The notes under the pieces were generated by a model. It searched no databases, was not told where the DNA came from, and saw nothing but the letters and a program-made list of their open reading frames with translations. This document shows positions 16,520 to 25,924 of a stretch of 30,084 nucleotides of DNA, piece after piece (positions within the stretch are counted from its first letter, which is position 1; every line of letters begins with the position of its first letter). Source of the DNA: JBEKIK01 sp050013075 (GTDB taxonomy: Bacteria; Planctomycetota; Planctomycetia; Pirellulales; Thermoguttaceae); contig JBEKFZ010000051.1 of the NCBI GenBank assembly GCA_050013075.1, positions 1 to 30,084 on the forward strand, in the 5' to 3' direction. The position numbers and the translations under genes are program-made.

Positions 16520-18134
16520 ACAAATTCGTTTGCTTTTCAAAGGCATTGCCGGTTTGCTGATTCTAGCCGTGATGGCTGCCCAGGGATCTGCCGCGGTATA
16601 TCAGTATTCGGTGACGGTTGGGTCGCGCAGGGCATACCTTTGGATTCCACCGCGGTGCATGCGAGTGCGGGGAATTATCATGTCGCTCGCGAATCTCTTG
16701 GAACGAAACTGGCTGGAGGACCCGATAATCCGCCGGGCCGCCGCCGATGAAGGATTGGGCATCGTGTGGCTTGGACCGGGCGCCGGGGGGCCTAGCGGAA
16801 GCCCAGCGGCTTTATCCGCCAATATGCGTGAAGGCGCCGGAGAAGCTCTGCAAAAAATGTTCAAGGATTTGGCCGAGGAATCGGGTTATGCGGAGATTGA
16901 ATTCGCACCGCTTATCGCCATGGGACATTCGGCCAACGGGCAGTTTTCCTGGAACGTCCCAAACTGGAACGCCGATCGGACTATCGCGGCGATCCCGATC
17001 AAGACCGTGCCGCTGCCCAAGTCGCTTTCTTTCATGCACGTTCCCTTGTGCTACCTGGTGGGTGAGACCACCGAATGGCCGCAATATCGCGACGGCCGGC
17101 CGGGAAACCGCGACTTTTTCTGGCCCGTTGTCCGCGATAGCGCCATTGCCCTGCGCTCGGCCGATGAATACAACCAGATAGGCGTGGTGACAGATCCGGG
17201 CGGCGGACATTTCGATTGGTCAGAACATCAAGCCCAATTCACGGCCCTGTATATTCGTAAGGCCTGCCGGTATCGCTTGCCTAAAAACGCGGCGGAAATC
17301 GGGCCGGTCAAACTGAACAAGATCAATACGCGCTCGGGCTGGCTCACTGACACTGGCGGCATGGAAACGGACAAGTTCGAGCCTGCCCCTTACAGTCAAT
17401 ACAAGGGTGATCCTAATAAGGCGTACTGGTTTTTTGACGAAGAGACTGCCCGGGCCGCCGCGGCCTTTCAGGGCGACCGCAAAAAGCGACTGCGTCAGAT
17501 GCTCACCTTCGTTGAAGACGGCCGGGCGCTGCCGGTGGCCAAACAAGGTTTTGCCCCCTTGAAATTTCAGCCGGAACAAGACGGTCTGACATTCGAGGTT
17601 GAAGGCGCTTTTCTTTCGGAAATGCCGCCCGAGCTCGTTGGCGCGGGCGAAAAATTGGGGCATGCGCAGGGGCCGATCAAGTTCCGCGTGATTACCGGAC
17701 CGGCAATTCAGACCGGACCAGAAACATTCCGCGTACAATTCGACCGCGGCGGCATGGGCGGTGCGATTTGGATCCAGGAGGAACACCCGGGCGACGATCT
17801 GTACCGCCGCGCGGTTCAGCCGGGGCAAATGTCCCTTCCGCAAAAAAATACCAAGGGCAAGACGCAAACGATAAACTTTCCCAAGATCGTAAATCAAAAA
17901 CGCAGCGTTAAAACAATCAAGTTGACGGCGAAATCCGATTCCGGCCTGCCGGTCGATTACTACGTGGTCGCCGGTCCGGCCGAAGTGGAAGGCAATACCC
18001 TAAAATTGACGCCCATACCCCTGCGAAGTAAATATCCGATCAAGATCACGGTCATGGCCTACCAATGGGGCCGGACAATCGAGCCGCTATACCAAACGGC
18101 CCAACCGGTAGAACAATCTTTTACAATTGAGTAA
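16506..18134 (+). CDS. Secreted alpha/beta hydrolase, possible carbohydrate esterase
   Basis: A 542-residue protein with a signal peptide (about residues 1-29, GLLILAVMAAQGSAA). The ATG lies 14 nt inside the end of the symporter gene, which suggests translational coupling, since the ribosome site is poor. Residues 30-250 look like an alpha/beta hydrolase: nucleophile S142 in MGHSANG and likely H235 in GGGHFDW. The acid residue is not clear. The C-terminal 250 residues are of beta type and end in SGLPVDYYVVAGPAEVEGNTLKLTPIP, a segment I associate with planctomycete secreted proteins. In this cluster an esterase removing acyl or uronoyl groups is plausible, but no family is firmly recognised. 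A terminator follows. Confidence 0.75.
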   Translation: MITNKQIRLLFKGIAGLLILAVMAAQGSAAVYQYSVTVGSRRAYLWIPPRCMRVRGIIMSLANLLERNWLEDPIIRRAAADEGLGIVWLGPGAGGPSGSPAALSANMREGAGEALQKMFKDLAEESGYAEIEFAPLIAMGHSANGQFSWNVPNWNADRTIAAIPIKTVPLPKSLSFMHVPLCYLVGETTEWPQYRDGRPGNRDFFWPVVRDSAIALRSADEYNQIGVVTDPGGGHFDWSEHQAQFTALYIRKACRYRLPKNAAEIGPVKLNKINTRSGWLTDTGGMETDKFEPAPYSQYKGDPNKAYWFFDEETARAAAAFQGDRKKRLRQMLTFVEDGRALPVAKQGFAPLKFQPEQDGLTFEVEGAFLSEMPPELVGAGEKLGHAQGPIKFRVITGPAIQTGPETFRVQFDRGGMGGAIWIQEEHPGDDLYRRAVQPGQMSLPQKNTKGKTQTINFPKIVNQKRSVKTIKLTAKSDSGLPVDYYVVAGPAEVEGNTLKLTPIPLRSKYPIKITVMAYQWGRTIEPLYQTAQPVEQSFTIE

Positions 18135-18165
18135 AATGTGAATAATGTTATATTCTTCGTTTAGC

Positions 18166-18191
18166 CCCGGAGCTTGCTCCGGGAGTTTTTT
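18166..18191 (+). terminator. Intrinsic terminator of the plus-strand operon
   Basis: CCCGGAG, loop CTTG, CTCCGGG, then AG and six T residues, 31 nt after the stop of the hydrolase. On the minus strand no T-run follows, so it is directional. Confidence 0.8.
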
Positions 18192-18199
18192 ACAACTCG

Positions 18200-21076
18200 T
18201 TATGATCTTATGGACAGTCGCGAGTTGCGGCCCGGTGGAAGCACGCAGGTCACTATCGCGATAGAGTTTTCCGGCGGTTTGCGCTCAATACTAATCTTAG
18301 CCTGTTCGACCTTGTGCCGACCTTGGTCATCCTCGCGCCACAACGTCGATATACTATTCGGGTCGATGCCGCGGGGAAGTTTAAACGCCATACCGGCCTT
18401 GACTGAAGCGGATGAAGAGTAGCGCCACCTGTCTTCATCGCGAAGCAGCGAGGCGCTGAGTGGCGCGTTGTCTGCCGCCGTCAGGAAAATGTAAGAATCG
18501 CCCAAAGTTTGTCCGTGTCCCAGATAAACCTCCGAAATCGCTCCGTCCCGCATCGTAATCACACCGAAACCGCCCTGAAAACCGCAATCCTCGAATCTGT
18601 GCAAACCGGAAGGTTGATCGTCTTGGGCCAGCAATAGCTTAATTGCGGTATCCTTGCCGCCGTCCTTTGTCCGGGCTTCCACAACGCAAGCGGCCAGGCT
18701 TGAATTTTCGCCTTCTACTTTGGCCGCGCGTACGGCTGTAATCGCGGGACCGTCTGCGCTTACGTATGGTTCATACACCGCGATGAACGGCCGGCGCCAC
18801 GCATCGCCTTGTTGCCGCACCAGCACGGTCGGCATGGGAATTTCCATGTATTCGGAAGGTAGCGCCTCGCGCCCGGCGTGGTTTGCGGGCGCGTTTAGGG
18901 CAAATAACCGCCGCTTTACTTGTCCGGGCATCCACAAAGTCATGAGATGTTCCGGACCGCTGTGCAATTTCGCCGTGAACGTCGCATGCCAGTCTTCGGC
19001 ACAATCAACCGATCGCTCGTTTTTAAAATAGTCGTAGCCTTTCAATGTCCCGTGCCGCGATCCCAGCAGATCGCTCCCGGCCAGAGCCAGCGGATTTCCG
19101 GCCGCGTCGCAAAGCTTAAGCGATTGCCCGATATTGTGATAAAGATAATCGTGAAAGCTGCCGTCCTCGGATTGTGTCCGGCTGCGGAACACGTCGAAAT
19201 AAAATCCGCTCTGCGGACTGGTGCGAACCAAGGCCAAAGTGCGTTGCTGTCGGGCCTCGAAATTGGCGTAGCGGAATGCGGCTTGGGCGAAACCGATGTT
19301 GGGACTCACGGCCGATTCACCGGCGGCGGGTTCGACTAATTCCAGAGCCATTGCGATTTGGCCGCGGCCAATCCGGTATGTGGACTTGCCGTTGACGATG
19401 ACCGTGTTGTGCGCGGGCGGCTGGGAATAATACTCCGCGTGATCGGCCTGCCAGTAACTCGAACCGCGTCCGGGGTCCGCGCCGAGAATCAGTCCCGACC
19501 CATAAAGCTCGATTGCCAATCCGTTGGCGTGGACGTGTCCGCCGGCGGTACCGAACATCGCAGCCGCCAGCGAGTAATCCGGTCCTCCGGCGGAGTCGTT
19601 CCGTTGGATAAGCACGTTCAACGGCTTGCCGAAGAAGTTCCGCGATTCGCGCGACGACGCAGGCGGGACTTGTTTCAATTCCGCGACATATTTCGTCAGC
19701 GCGACCAAATTCGCATTGGCCGAACGGTCGTAATTGCCCGTAGAAATCTCTCGTTGTAGCGACGCGGTAAGCCGGTTTTCGAGCGCGGCGTCGGATCGCC
19801 GGCGGGCATCGGCAATTAAAAGTTCCAGGGCAATCGTGTTAAGCCGGGGATTGACCGTATCGCCCAAGCCGGTGGCGAAGCCGTTGGGATATATCAAACC
19901 CATCTGGGCCATGATCGCGCGGGGCAGAATGGGATCGGCAAGAACCGCCCGGCCGGCCGGGTCGCCGGACATTAGCGACGCCGTGCGCACGATGTCCGCC
20001 GTAGTACCGAAGGAATATCCCGGGGCTTCGGGCCAGAGCGCGGTTTCGAGGTCGTATCCTTCTTTGATCACGTGGGTCAATCCGGTTTGAGCGGGCAGCC
20101 GGCAGTTCAGCACGGTATCGATGTAATAGGGCCGTCCTTTGCCGTCCGGGTAGTTGCCGTTTTCTTCCAGGGCCAGGCCCGCAAAGGCGATGATTCTCGC
20201 CTGGTTCAAGTTCCAATTGCCCTCGCGCCCGCCGCCGTCGATAACGCGGTCGGCCATGCGTTTGAGTTGATTTTGAATCAGCACCGCGTCCTTGCCCTGC
20301 TTTCTCAGGAAGTCGTAAAGAAAATCGTAGCATTCGGCCAGCGGAGTGACGATGTCTTCGTGGATCACTTCGAACGAAGTAACTCCGATGATCCGCGCGG
20401 CGTCGGGATCAGCCGGGTCGAACTTCGGCGGCTGGACAAACGAAAAACCGTACATGTAAGTCCACAGAATTTCACTTGCGTAATTGGCGTATCGCTCATC
20501 GCCGCTGAGCCAATAAATAAACGCGGCGTCGGCGGCAGTCTGGATGATGCGCTCGTTGACCGTTTCGAACATCCGCCCTGTCTGGCCGGCGTCGGCCCAC
20601 TGCTCGTTGCCGGTTTCCTTGTTTAAGAGCCAGACTTTTCCCTCGTTGTCGTTAAACGGTTTTAAATCTTCAAGCTTTGCCGGAGACTGGTATTTCGTGG
20701 CCCAATCGCGGGCTCCGCCGAAGCGCGGCGTGGGCACGGGCGCGTGCCCTTCGCCGCCGATCCAACGGCTTTTGCGCACCACCGGCACGGTATAATGCGT
20801 CTGCCAGTTCATGAACAGGCGCGACGACATGAATTGCGGATCGCTTTCAGAGCGCTGGACCAAGTCATCGACGCGGTTTTTGATCTTCGCGTAGGCCGCT
20901 TTCGCCCAATCGGGTTGTCCTACCTTGGCCTTGATGGATTCGCGATCCGCCGGGGTAACGAGAATTTGCGGATGCGCATTGCTCGGCGCCGAAGCGTCGG
21001 ATGCAATCAGCGAACGGGCGACAATCATACCCGCCGAGCCGAGCACGGTCTTCTTTAAAAAATCTCTTCGCTTCAT
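18200..21076 (-). CDS. Tat-exported heparinase II/III or alginate-lyase-like polysaccharide lyase
   Basis: A 958-residue exported lyase. The start at 21076 gives the Tat signal MKRRDFLKKTVLGSAGMIVARSLIA; a longer frame exists but would run into the preceding gene. The N-terminal alpha-helical domain (about 50-430) has an alginate-lyase-like look with GNWNLNQARIIAFAGLALEENGNY. The beta-sandwich domain follows, with GHVHANGLAIELYGSG (H514, H516), GADPGRGSSYW and PPAHNTVIVNG. Enzymes of this build (PL15/PL17-like and relatives) cut uronate polysaccharides by beta-elimination. It would act outside the cytoplasm, in contrast to the lyase at 10515. It is the last gene of the minus-strand cluster, 16 bp after the serine hydrolase. 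The precise PL family is uncertain. Confidence 0.85.
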   Translation of the reverse strand: MKRRDFLKKTVLGSAGMIVARSLIASDASAPSNAHPQILVTPADRESIKAKVGQPDWAKAAYAKIKNRVDDLVQRSESDPQFMSSRLFMNWQTHYTVPVVRKSRWIGGEGHAPVPTPRFGGARDWATKYQSPAKLEDLKPFNDNEGKVWLLNKETGNEQWADAGQTGRMFETVNERIIQTAADAAFIYWLSGDERYANYASEILWTYMYGFSFVQPPKFDPADPDAARIIGVTSFEVIHEDIVTPLAECYDFLYDFLRKQGKDAVLIQNQLKRMADRVIDGGGREGNWNLNQARIIAFAGLALEENGNYPDGKGRPYYIDTVLNCRLPAQTGLTHVIKEGYDLETALWPEAPGYSFGTTADIVRTASLMSGDPAGRAVLADPILPRAIMAQMGLIYPNGFATGLGDTVNPRLNTIALELLIADARRRSDAALENRLTASLQREISTGNYDRSANANLVALTKYVAELKQVPPASSRESRNFFGKPLNVLIQRNDSAGGPDYSLAAAMFGTAGGHVHANGLAIELYGSGLILGADPGRGSSYWQADHAEYYSQPPAHNTVIVNGKSTYRIGRGQIAMALELVEPAAGESAVSPNIGFAQAAFRYANFEARQQRTLALVRTSPQSGFYFDVFRSRTQSEDGSFHDYLYHNIGQSLKLCDAAGNPLALAGSDLLGSRHGTLKGYDYFKNERSVDCAEDWHATFTAKLHSGPEHLMTLWMPGQVKRRLFALNAPANHAGREALPSEYMEIPMPTVLVRQQGDAWRRPFIAVYEPYVSADGPAITAVRAAKVEGENSSLAACVVEARTKDGGKDTAIKLLLAQDDQPSGLHRFEDCGFQGGFGVITMRDGAISEVYLGHGQTLGDSYIFLTAADNAPLSASLLRDEDRWRYSSSASVKAGMAFKLPRGIDPNSISTLWREDDQGRHKVEQAKISIERKPPENSIAIVTCVLPPGRNSRLSIRS

Positions 21077-21092
21077 GGTAATACTTTTTGTC

Positions 21093-22217
21093 CTATTTAG
21101 AATTATCCCCGTCGCTGGAAATCGAGTCAATGGACTTAACCGCTTTGCGCACCATCATCACCAAGACAGGACTGGAGTAAAAACCGGAGAAATGATCACG
21201 GTTGGCCTTCTCGACGTCGACGTGGGCGATGAAGATTCCGTAAACGCCGGTTGTCTTGTCGATCCATGGATACGCGCCCGCCCAACTCGGACTGCTCAGG
21301 AGCACCGCCTTTCCCTGTCGGTCCAATTGTTCGCGCCACTCGCCCAGACCGTAAACGCCGTTGTGCTTCAGGCCGCGCACGCGCTGGACGAATTCATCGC
21401 CCTTTACCAGCGCCCCGTGGACTTGATCGGCTTGCATTTCCGCAACGGCTTTTTCCGAAAGTACGCGCTTGCCCTTGAACCGGCCGTTGCCGGCGATCAT
21501 GGCCAAAAAGTTCGCATAATCGCGCAAGGTGCTGCGAGCGCCGCCGCCCAGCATCGGGCTATGGCCGCCGCCCTGGTCAACCGGCGTGAAATGCGTGTTC
21601 GTCATTCCTAGTGGGCGGGCTATCCGCTCCTGGAACAATGTTTCCCAATCTTTACCGGAAGCCACTTCGGCCATTCGCCCGGCAACCTGCATGGCCAATC
21701 CGCCGTAATCAAAGCGCTCGCCGGGCTTGTAAACCGGCGCCAGCGGCGTGATATGCGCCACTGATTCGGCTAGAGTCTGATATTTGTCCGGCGGTTTATC
21801 CTCGGGCTGGTACGGCCGATAACCCGACGTATGTGAAAGCATTTGGCGGATTGTGGCGATTCCTTTCGGATCATTCTGGAACTCGGGCAGCCAATTCGAT
21901 GCGCTGTCGTCGAGCGAGAGTATTCCCTCGTCAACAAGCGACATTATGGTAGCCGCTGCCAGCCATTTGCCCGACGAAGCGATCAGCACCACGGTATCGG
22001 GCGTGAAGTCGCCGAAGCAACGTTCGTAAATTACCTGATTATCCTTGGCCACCAACAATCCGGCGCCGGGATAATACTGCAGATCCATCCAGCCCTGAAC
22101 ACGCTCGGTTATCGGGGAAAAATCGTACCGTAAACTCGTTTGCGCGCCGGCAGGGCCGACAACCGCCAAAACCGCGGCGAAAATCGCGCCGACTCCGGGT
22201 AGGGAAACTATTTTCAT
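21093..22217 (-). CDS. Secreted serine hydrolase of the beta-lactamase (class C-like) fold
   Basis: A 374-residue protein with a signal peptide ending near GPAGAQ (residue 26). The SxxK motif is S81-S-G-K84. The second motif, normally YxN, is Y171-G-G173. The third region is PSWAGAYPW, resembling the W-x-G of esterases rather than the KTG of beta-lactamases. Family members include carboxylesterases and D-peptidases as well as AmpC. The lost Asn and the esterase-like third motif favour an esterase. AAGGA precedes the ATG by 8 nt. The gene lies between GH106 and the exported lyase, so a role in removing acyl groups from the glycan is a reasonable inference; antibiotic resistance is unlikely. 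Confidence 0.87.
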   Translation of the reverse strand: MKIVSLPGVGAIFAAVLAVVGPAGAQTSLRYDFSPITERVQGWMDLQYYPGAGLLVAKDNQVIYERCFGDFTPDTVVLIASSGKWLAAATIMSLVDEGILSLDDSASNWLPEFQNDPKGIATIRQMLSHTSGYRPYQPEDKPPDKYQTLAESVAHITPLAPVYKPGERFDYGGLAMQVAGRMAEVASGKDWETLFQERIARPLGMTNTHFTPVDQGGGHSPMLGGGARSTLRDYANFLAMIAGNGRFKGKRVLSEKAVAEMQADQVHGALVKGDEFVQRVRGLKHNGVYGLGEWREQLDRQGKAVLLSSPSWAGAYPWIDKTTGVYGIFIAHVDVEKANRDHFSGFYSSPVLVMMVRKAVKSIDSISSDGDNSK

Positions 22218-22285
22218 GGAATTGTCCTTGGCCGTGGCCTTCGGTAAAATCGGGAGAAGATTGAAGGCAGACTTTGCATCGTCAT
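22214..22285 (-). CDS. Candidate 23-codon leader ORF overlapping the serine hydrolase start
   Basis: An ATG at 22285 follows GGAGG (22291-22295) by 5 nt, a better ribosome site than that of the gene downstream. The 23-codon frame is Arg- and Pro-rich at its end (RFYRRPRPRTIP) and its TGA overlaps the next ATG as ATGA. It could couple or tune translation of the serine hydrolase. No conservation can be tested here, and chance is possible. Confidence 0.3.
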   Translation of the reverse strand: MTMQSLPSIFSRFYRRPRPRTIP

Positions 22286-22290
22286 CAAAT

Positions 22291-22295
22291 CCTCC
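22291..22295 (-). promoter_or_regulatory. Strong ribosome binding site before the leader ORF
   Basis: GGAGG on the minus strand, spaced 5 nt from ATG at 22285. It is 74 nt upstream of the serine hydrolase ATG and so cannot serve that start directly. Confidence 0.45.
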
Positions 22296-22371
22296 GATTC
22301 AGGCAATTTCAAACCTTTTATCCAAGTATGACTAGGCCATATTTGTTAATCCATCGAGCCCGCCATGGCCG

Positions 22372-25300
22372 TCACACAACTATTCTTTGCACGGCCGTAA
22401 ATAATTTCACCGGGCCTATCAATCCCGATTCCGGCAAAGGGTCGTTTTTCATGTAATGACGCCACGTGGAAAATGCGATTCTAGGTCCCGGCCTGGGCAA
22501 GTCCTTTACAAACCATTCCGGCAGTTTGACGATCGCGCCCAGGGCCGAGTATTCATCCTCCGCCGGAAAGTATTCGTCGCCGATCAGCCGATTTGGCCAG
22601 AGGTTGGTTACTTTTATTTTCAATTCATTTTCGCCTTCCTGCAAAGCCTTGGTGACGTCCATGCGAAACGGGTCTTTCCATAAAATGCCCAGGTCCCGGC
22701 CATTCAGGTTGACTTCCGCGATGACTTCAACGCGTCCAAGATCCAGAAACACCCTTTGATCATTGATGAAGTCTTTGTTCAGCGGAATGGTTTTTACATA
22801 AGTCATTGTTCCCGAAAAGTGCCGAACCCCAAATTCCAAATTTTTGGAAAGGGACGCAAGCGTATCTAGATGGATCGCGTCCGGTGCGCCGAGTCCTGCG
22901 GGAAACTGTACATTCCACGGGCCATCGAGGGGAATAGTGCGGCAGTTGTTTTCCACCTTGATTGAGGCGCTAGTCCGGGCGCTTTGGAAGCGATAATCGC
23001 CGTCCTGCCAGATCAAGGCTTCGATTTTTCCGTTCCTGGTGCATTGTATTCGAAGCGGGGCCGGCGACTTTAGTTCCGGCAGGGCCTCGGCGGTGTCAAT
23101 CAGCTTCACCCCGTCGCGGGAAACCGAAAGACAGGCAGGCGCTTGCGGCGGCTTGCGTAAAACGACAAACACGGATCCCGCATGATCGAGATGCAAAGGC
23201 ACCCGGATTCTCCCATCCTTGAATTCATACAGCGCCGCCCCGCTGATTTCACCGGTTTCCGGATCCCAAATCTCCGGTTGCTTCCCGTCGACTCGGAACG
23301 AGCAAACCACTTGTTCCTCCCTGTGCGAACAATTGGCGACAAAATACATATCCATATCGCCAATCCGTTTGTGGATATACCGGATTGCGGGATTTTGTTT
23401 TCCGGCGGAAAATTCAAAGTCGGGTTTTATGTGTAAACGCTCCAGAACGTCAGCTATGAACCCTCCCCAAAAAATACGGCCTTTGCCATAGGTTCGTTCG
23501 GTCACCTTTGCGCCATCAAGATCGCCCCATAATTCGTCGGCCAGGTTTTTGACTTCGGCATCGGTTGAAGTGAGACTAGTTGAGGCTTCCGGCTTGTTTT
23601 GAACCGCAAGAGTCATTCCGTTTGCAACCAGATCGCGGATTTTCTGCAACAGCGCGAGGGAGATGTTGTTTAGCCGAGGGAGCGCAAGCAGGTTGTAATT
23701 CATACCATTAGGAAGAAAAATGTGTCCGTCTTTGACTGTCATCCGATTTAGAATGACATCCCGGTTAGCCACGTCGGCCGCATAGCCGGAAGGAAGCATG
23801 GAACTGACATTCGGGATACCCGAACTGGGATTTTCTCCTTTAAAATAACAAATATCCGCGACGAAAAGTCCTTGTTGGAGCAAATATTGCGCTCTGTTAA
23901 TGTACGACGTCCAGCCCGATGCCTGCCGATTCCATGTGGAGTTGCGATCGAAGTGAGTGCCGAACGGCCCCATTGTCATTCCGGGCAATCCCGTTGTATA
24001 TGGCTGATGTACAGTGGTATGAAATACCAGGCGATTTATCCCGGCGGTGAAAACCCAATCGCCCTCCGCCTTCAAGTTGTTTGGGCATTCCGTCCATCTC
24101 GTGTTTTCAGGCGCGCCGGTGAAAGCTTCGGCGGCCGCGATCGGCTTGCCAAACGTGTGGGCCGCGGACGGGGCGAGGTACGCCCTAACATCGCCGGATC
24201 GGTGTGCCCAGAATTCCGCCATGGGAATATCGAGCTTCTCTGTTATTTGCAGGCTATCGAAGACGGCGTCGCCATAGGGTTCGGCGGTGAAGGTCAAGCC
24301 ATTGTTTTTGCACAATTCGTGAAAACGGCCGTAGTAGTTTTCCGCCAGCAGGTCGGCTTGAACGCGACGAACGTCGAAAAGGAATTTATCAGTTTCCTCG
24401 ATGCTGCCGATGATTCTTCCGGTCATGGCGGGTAGATAGGACTGAATGTCATACTTGCATCGGCGTTTAAACTCCTCGGGGAAGTTCTTTGTCCAATTCT
24501 GCCGTCCGGCCTCCCAACTGTCGACTGCAATGCCGTTGAAACTCTTTCCGACCAGCGGCCCCAGTTTGTTTAGCAGCGGTTTTATAAATGTTTTAAAATG
24601 CAAATCAACCGCTTCTTTGCTGAAATTGTCGCATTCCAGTCCCGCGATGGAGTCGGGCACCGCGTAGACCTCCTCGCCCGTGGTGGTGTGACCAATGCGA
24701 AGAATGGTCCACGATCCCGCCGCTGCGTTCCATTTTAAGCGGCCGTCGCTGTCCATTTTGCTGCTGATATCGACGACATTTTTAGGATCGATAATAAGTT
24801 CCGGCTCTATTTTTTGGTTTGTGGAAGAACCGATGTCTCCTCCCGCGCAAATATTCGCCTTTCCCGGCCATCCTTGCAGGCGAGGTTCGGAGTGCAAGGT
24901 GATGTCGCAAATCCAAGTCGGCTGTTTGGTCGTTAGGCGGAAATACTTAGCCTTCACCGCGGGAAAACTCTGCGCGCCAGGCGCATCCATTTGCCGCAAA
25001 ACAGGCATGGTTATTGTGCATACATTGTGAAATATGATTCCGTCGTCCGAGGCCGCAAGCACCAATGTGCGAACATAGTCTTTGGGGCCGTGAAAACGAT
25101 TCGGCGGTTCGTCGGCTTTACGGATAATGCTAATTGCCCTGGCCTCGAAAGGCTCTGAAAACTCCAATATCATGACCGCGGGTTGATCGGCCGTTGGGTC
25201 AAGCCTCATTTTCGTTTCGGGATTTTTGTCGAGCAGGAGCTTTTTATCCACTTCCGCTCCGTTTACCGTAATCTTTTTGACCTTATCCTCCATGACTACA

Positions 25301-25890
25301 TTCTTGATCAGCAGGGCAGGATACGCCAAGACAAAGGCATCGCGATAGTACCCGCGTTTGGCGTAAGGTTTGGGAAGTTGGATATCGATCGGCCCAGCGG
25401 CAACGGCAAGCGATTCGCTCCAGACCAATTCCTGCATGGACATTTCAGGCGTTATCCAAGGCCCACCGGCTCCGGAATACCCGGGACTGTTGTGCATGAA
25501 CAGTTCCAATCCTAACCGGTTGGCTTCACTGGCGGCATGTATAACCATGTCAGACCATTCGTCACTGGCAAAATCGACTGGACCTCTGGGAATCCCTACA
25601 GCATTATTGAAAATCATGGCCCCCGCCACGCCGCTTTGTTTCATCGCCTCCAAATCGAGTGTGATGCCTTTTTTGGTGATATTGCCATTCATCCACATCC
25701 AGTAGGTGTAAGGGCCCGCTGACCGCGGCGGTTGCAGAAACTCTCTTTCGAGAAGCTCATCGATCTTAGGATTGAATGTCGCTTGGCCTGGCTGGACCGG
25801 TGATTGTGCCAAAATCTTGGGGAGCAACGGGTTTAATACTATCCCCGCGGATGCGACTACGGAGTGTTTTAAGAAGGTTCTTCTTTCCAT
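22372..25890 (-). CDS. Exported GH106 glycoside hydrolase, probable alpha-L-rhamnosidase
   Basis: A 1172-residue GH106 enzyme, full length for the family. It begins with a Tat-type signal (MERRTFLKHSVVASAGIVL). The family opening PPRSAGPYTYWMWMNGNITKKGITLDLEAMK is clear, followed by MHNSPGYSGAGGPWITPE. Candidate catalytic carboxylates are E460 (DSWEAG), E537 (AEPYGD) and E588 (AAEAFTG); GH106 inverts using two glutamates, and E460 and E588 fit best by position. A galactose-binding-like beta-sandwich closes the protein (about 1010-1150, RVFLDLGRVEVIAEVNLNGRDLGILWKDP). It would release terminal alpha-L-rhamnose from pectin or arabinogalactan-like side chains. It lies 34 bp after GH43, probably in the same transcript. 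Confidence 0.88.
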   Translation of the reverse strand: MERRTFLKHSVVASAGIVLNPLLPKILAQSPVQPGQATFNPKIDELLEREFLQPPRSAGPYTYWMWMNGNITKKGITLDLEAMKQSGVAGAMIFNNAVGIPRGPVDFASDEWSDMVIHAASEANRLGLELFMHNSPGYSGAGGPWITPEMSMQELVWSESLAVAAGPIDIQLPKPYAKRGYYRDAFVLAYPALLIKNVVMEDKVKKITVNGAEVDKKLLLDKNPETKMRLDPTADQPAVMILEFSEPFEARAISIIRKADEPPNRFHGPKDYVRTLVLAASDDGIIFHNVCTITMPVLRQMDAPGAQSFPAVKAKYFRLTTKQPTWICDITLHSEPRLQGWPGKANICAGGDIGSSTNQKIEPELIIDPKNVVDISSKMDSDGRLKWNAAAGSWTILRIGHTTTGEEVYAVPDSIAGLECDNFSKEAVDLHFKTFIKPLLNKLGPLVGKSFNGIAVDSWEAGRQNWTKNFPEEFKRRCKYDIQSYLPAMTGRIIGSIEETDKFLFDVRRVQADLLAENYYGRFHELCKNNGLTFTAEPYGDAVFDSLQITEKLDIPMAEFWAHRSGDVRAYLAPSAAHTFGKPIAAAEAFTGAPENTRWTECPNNLKAEGDWVFTAGINRLVFHTTVHQPYTTGLPGMTMGPFGTHFDRNSTWNRQASGWTSYINRAQYLLQQGLFVADICYFKGENPSSGIPNVSSMLPSGYAADVANRDVILNRMTVKDGHIFLPNGMNYNLLALPRLNNISLALLQKIRDLVANGMTLAVQNKPEASTSLTSTDAEVKNLADELWGDLDGAKVTERTYGKGRIFWGGFIADVLERLHIKPDFEFSAGKQNPAIRYIHKRIGDMDMYFVANCSHREEQVVCSFRVDGKQPEIWDPETGEISGAALYEFKDGRIRVPLHLDHAGSVFVVLRKPPQAPACLSVSRDGVKLIDTAEALPELKSPAPLRIQCTRNGKIEALIWQDGDYRFQSARTSASIKVENNCRTIPLDGPWNVQFPAGLGAPDAIHLDTLASLSKNLEFGVRHFSGTMTYVKTIPLNKDFINDQRVFLDLGRVEVIAEVNLNGRDLGILWKDPFRMDVTKALQEGENELKIKVTNLWPNRLIGDEYFPAEDEYSALGAIVKLPEWFVKDLPRPGPRIAFSTWRHYMKNDPLPESGLIGPVKLFTAVQRIVV

Positions 25891-25924
25891 TTCTCGGACC
25901 TATTTATCACTTCTGTTTATAATC

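Noticed and set aside
21077..21130. Upstream start of the exported lyase at 21130
   Set aside because: It would overlap the serine hydrolase and put 18 non-signal residues before the Tat motif. ATG 21076 gives the motif at the N-terminus.
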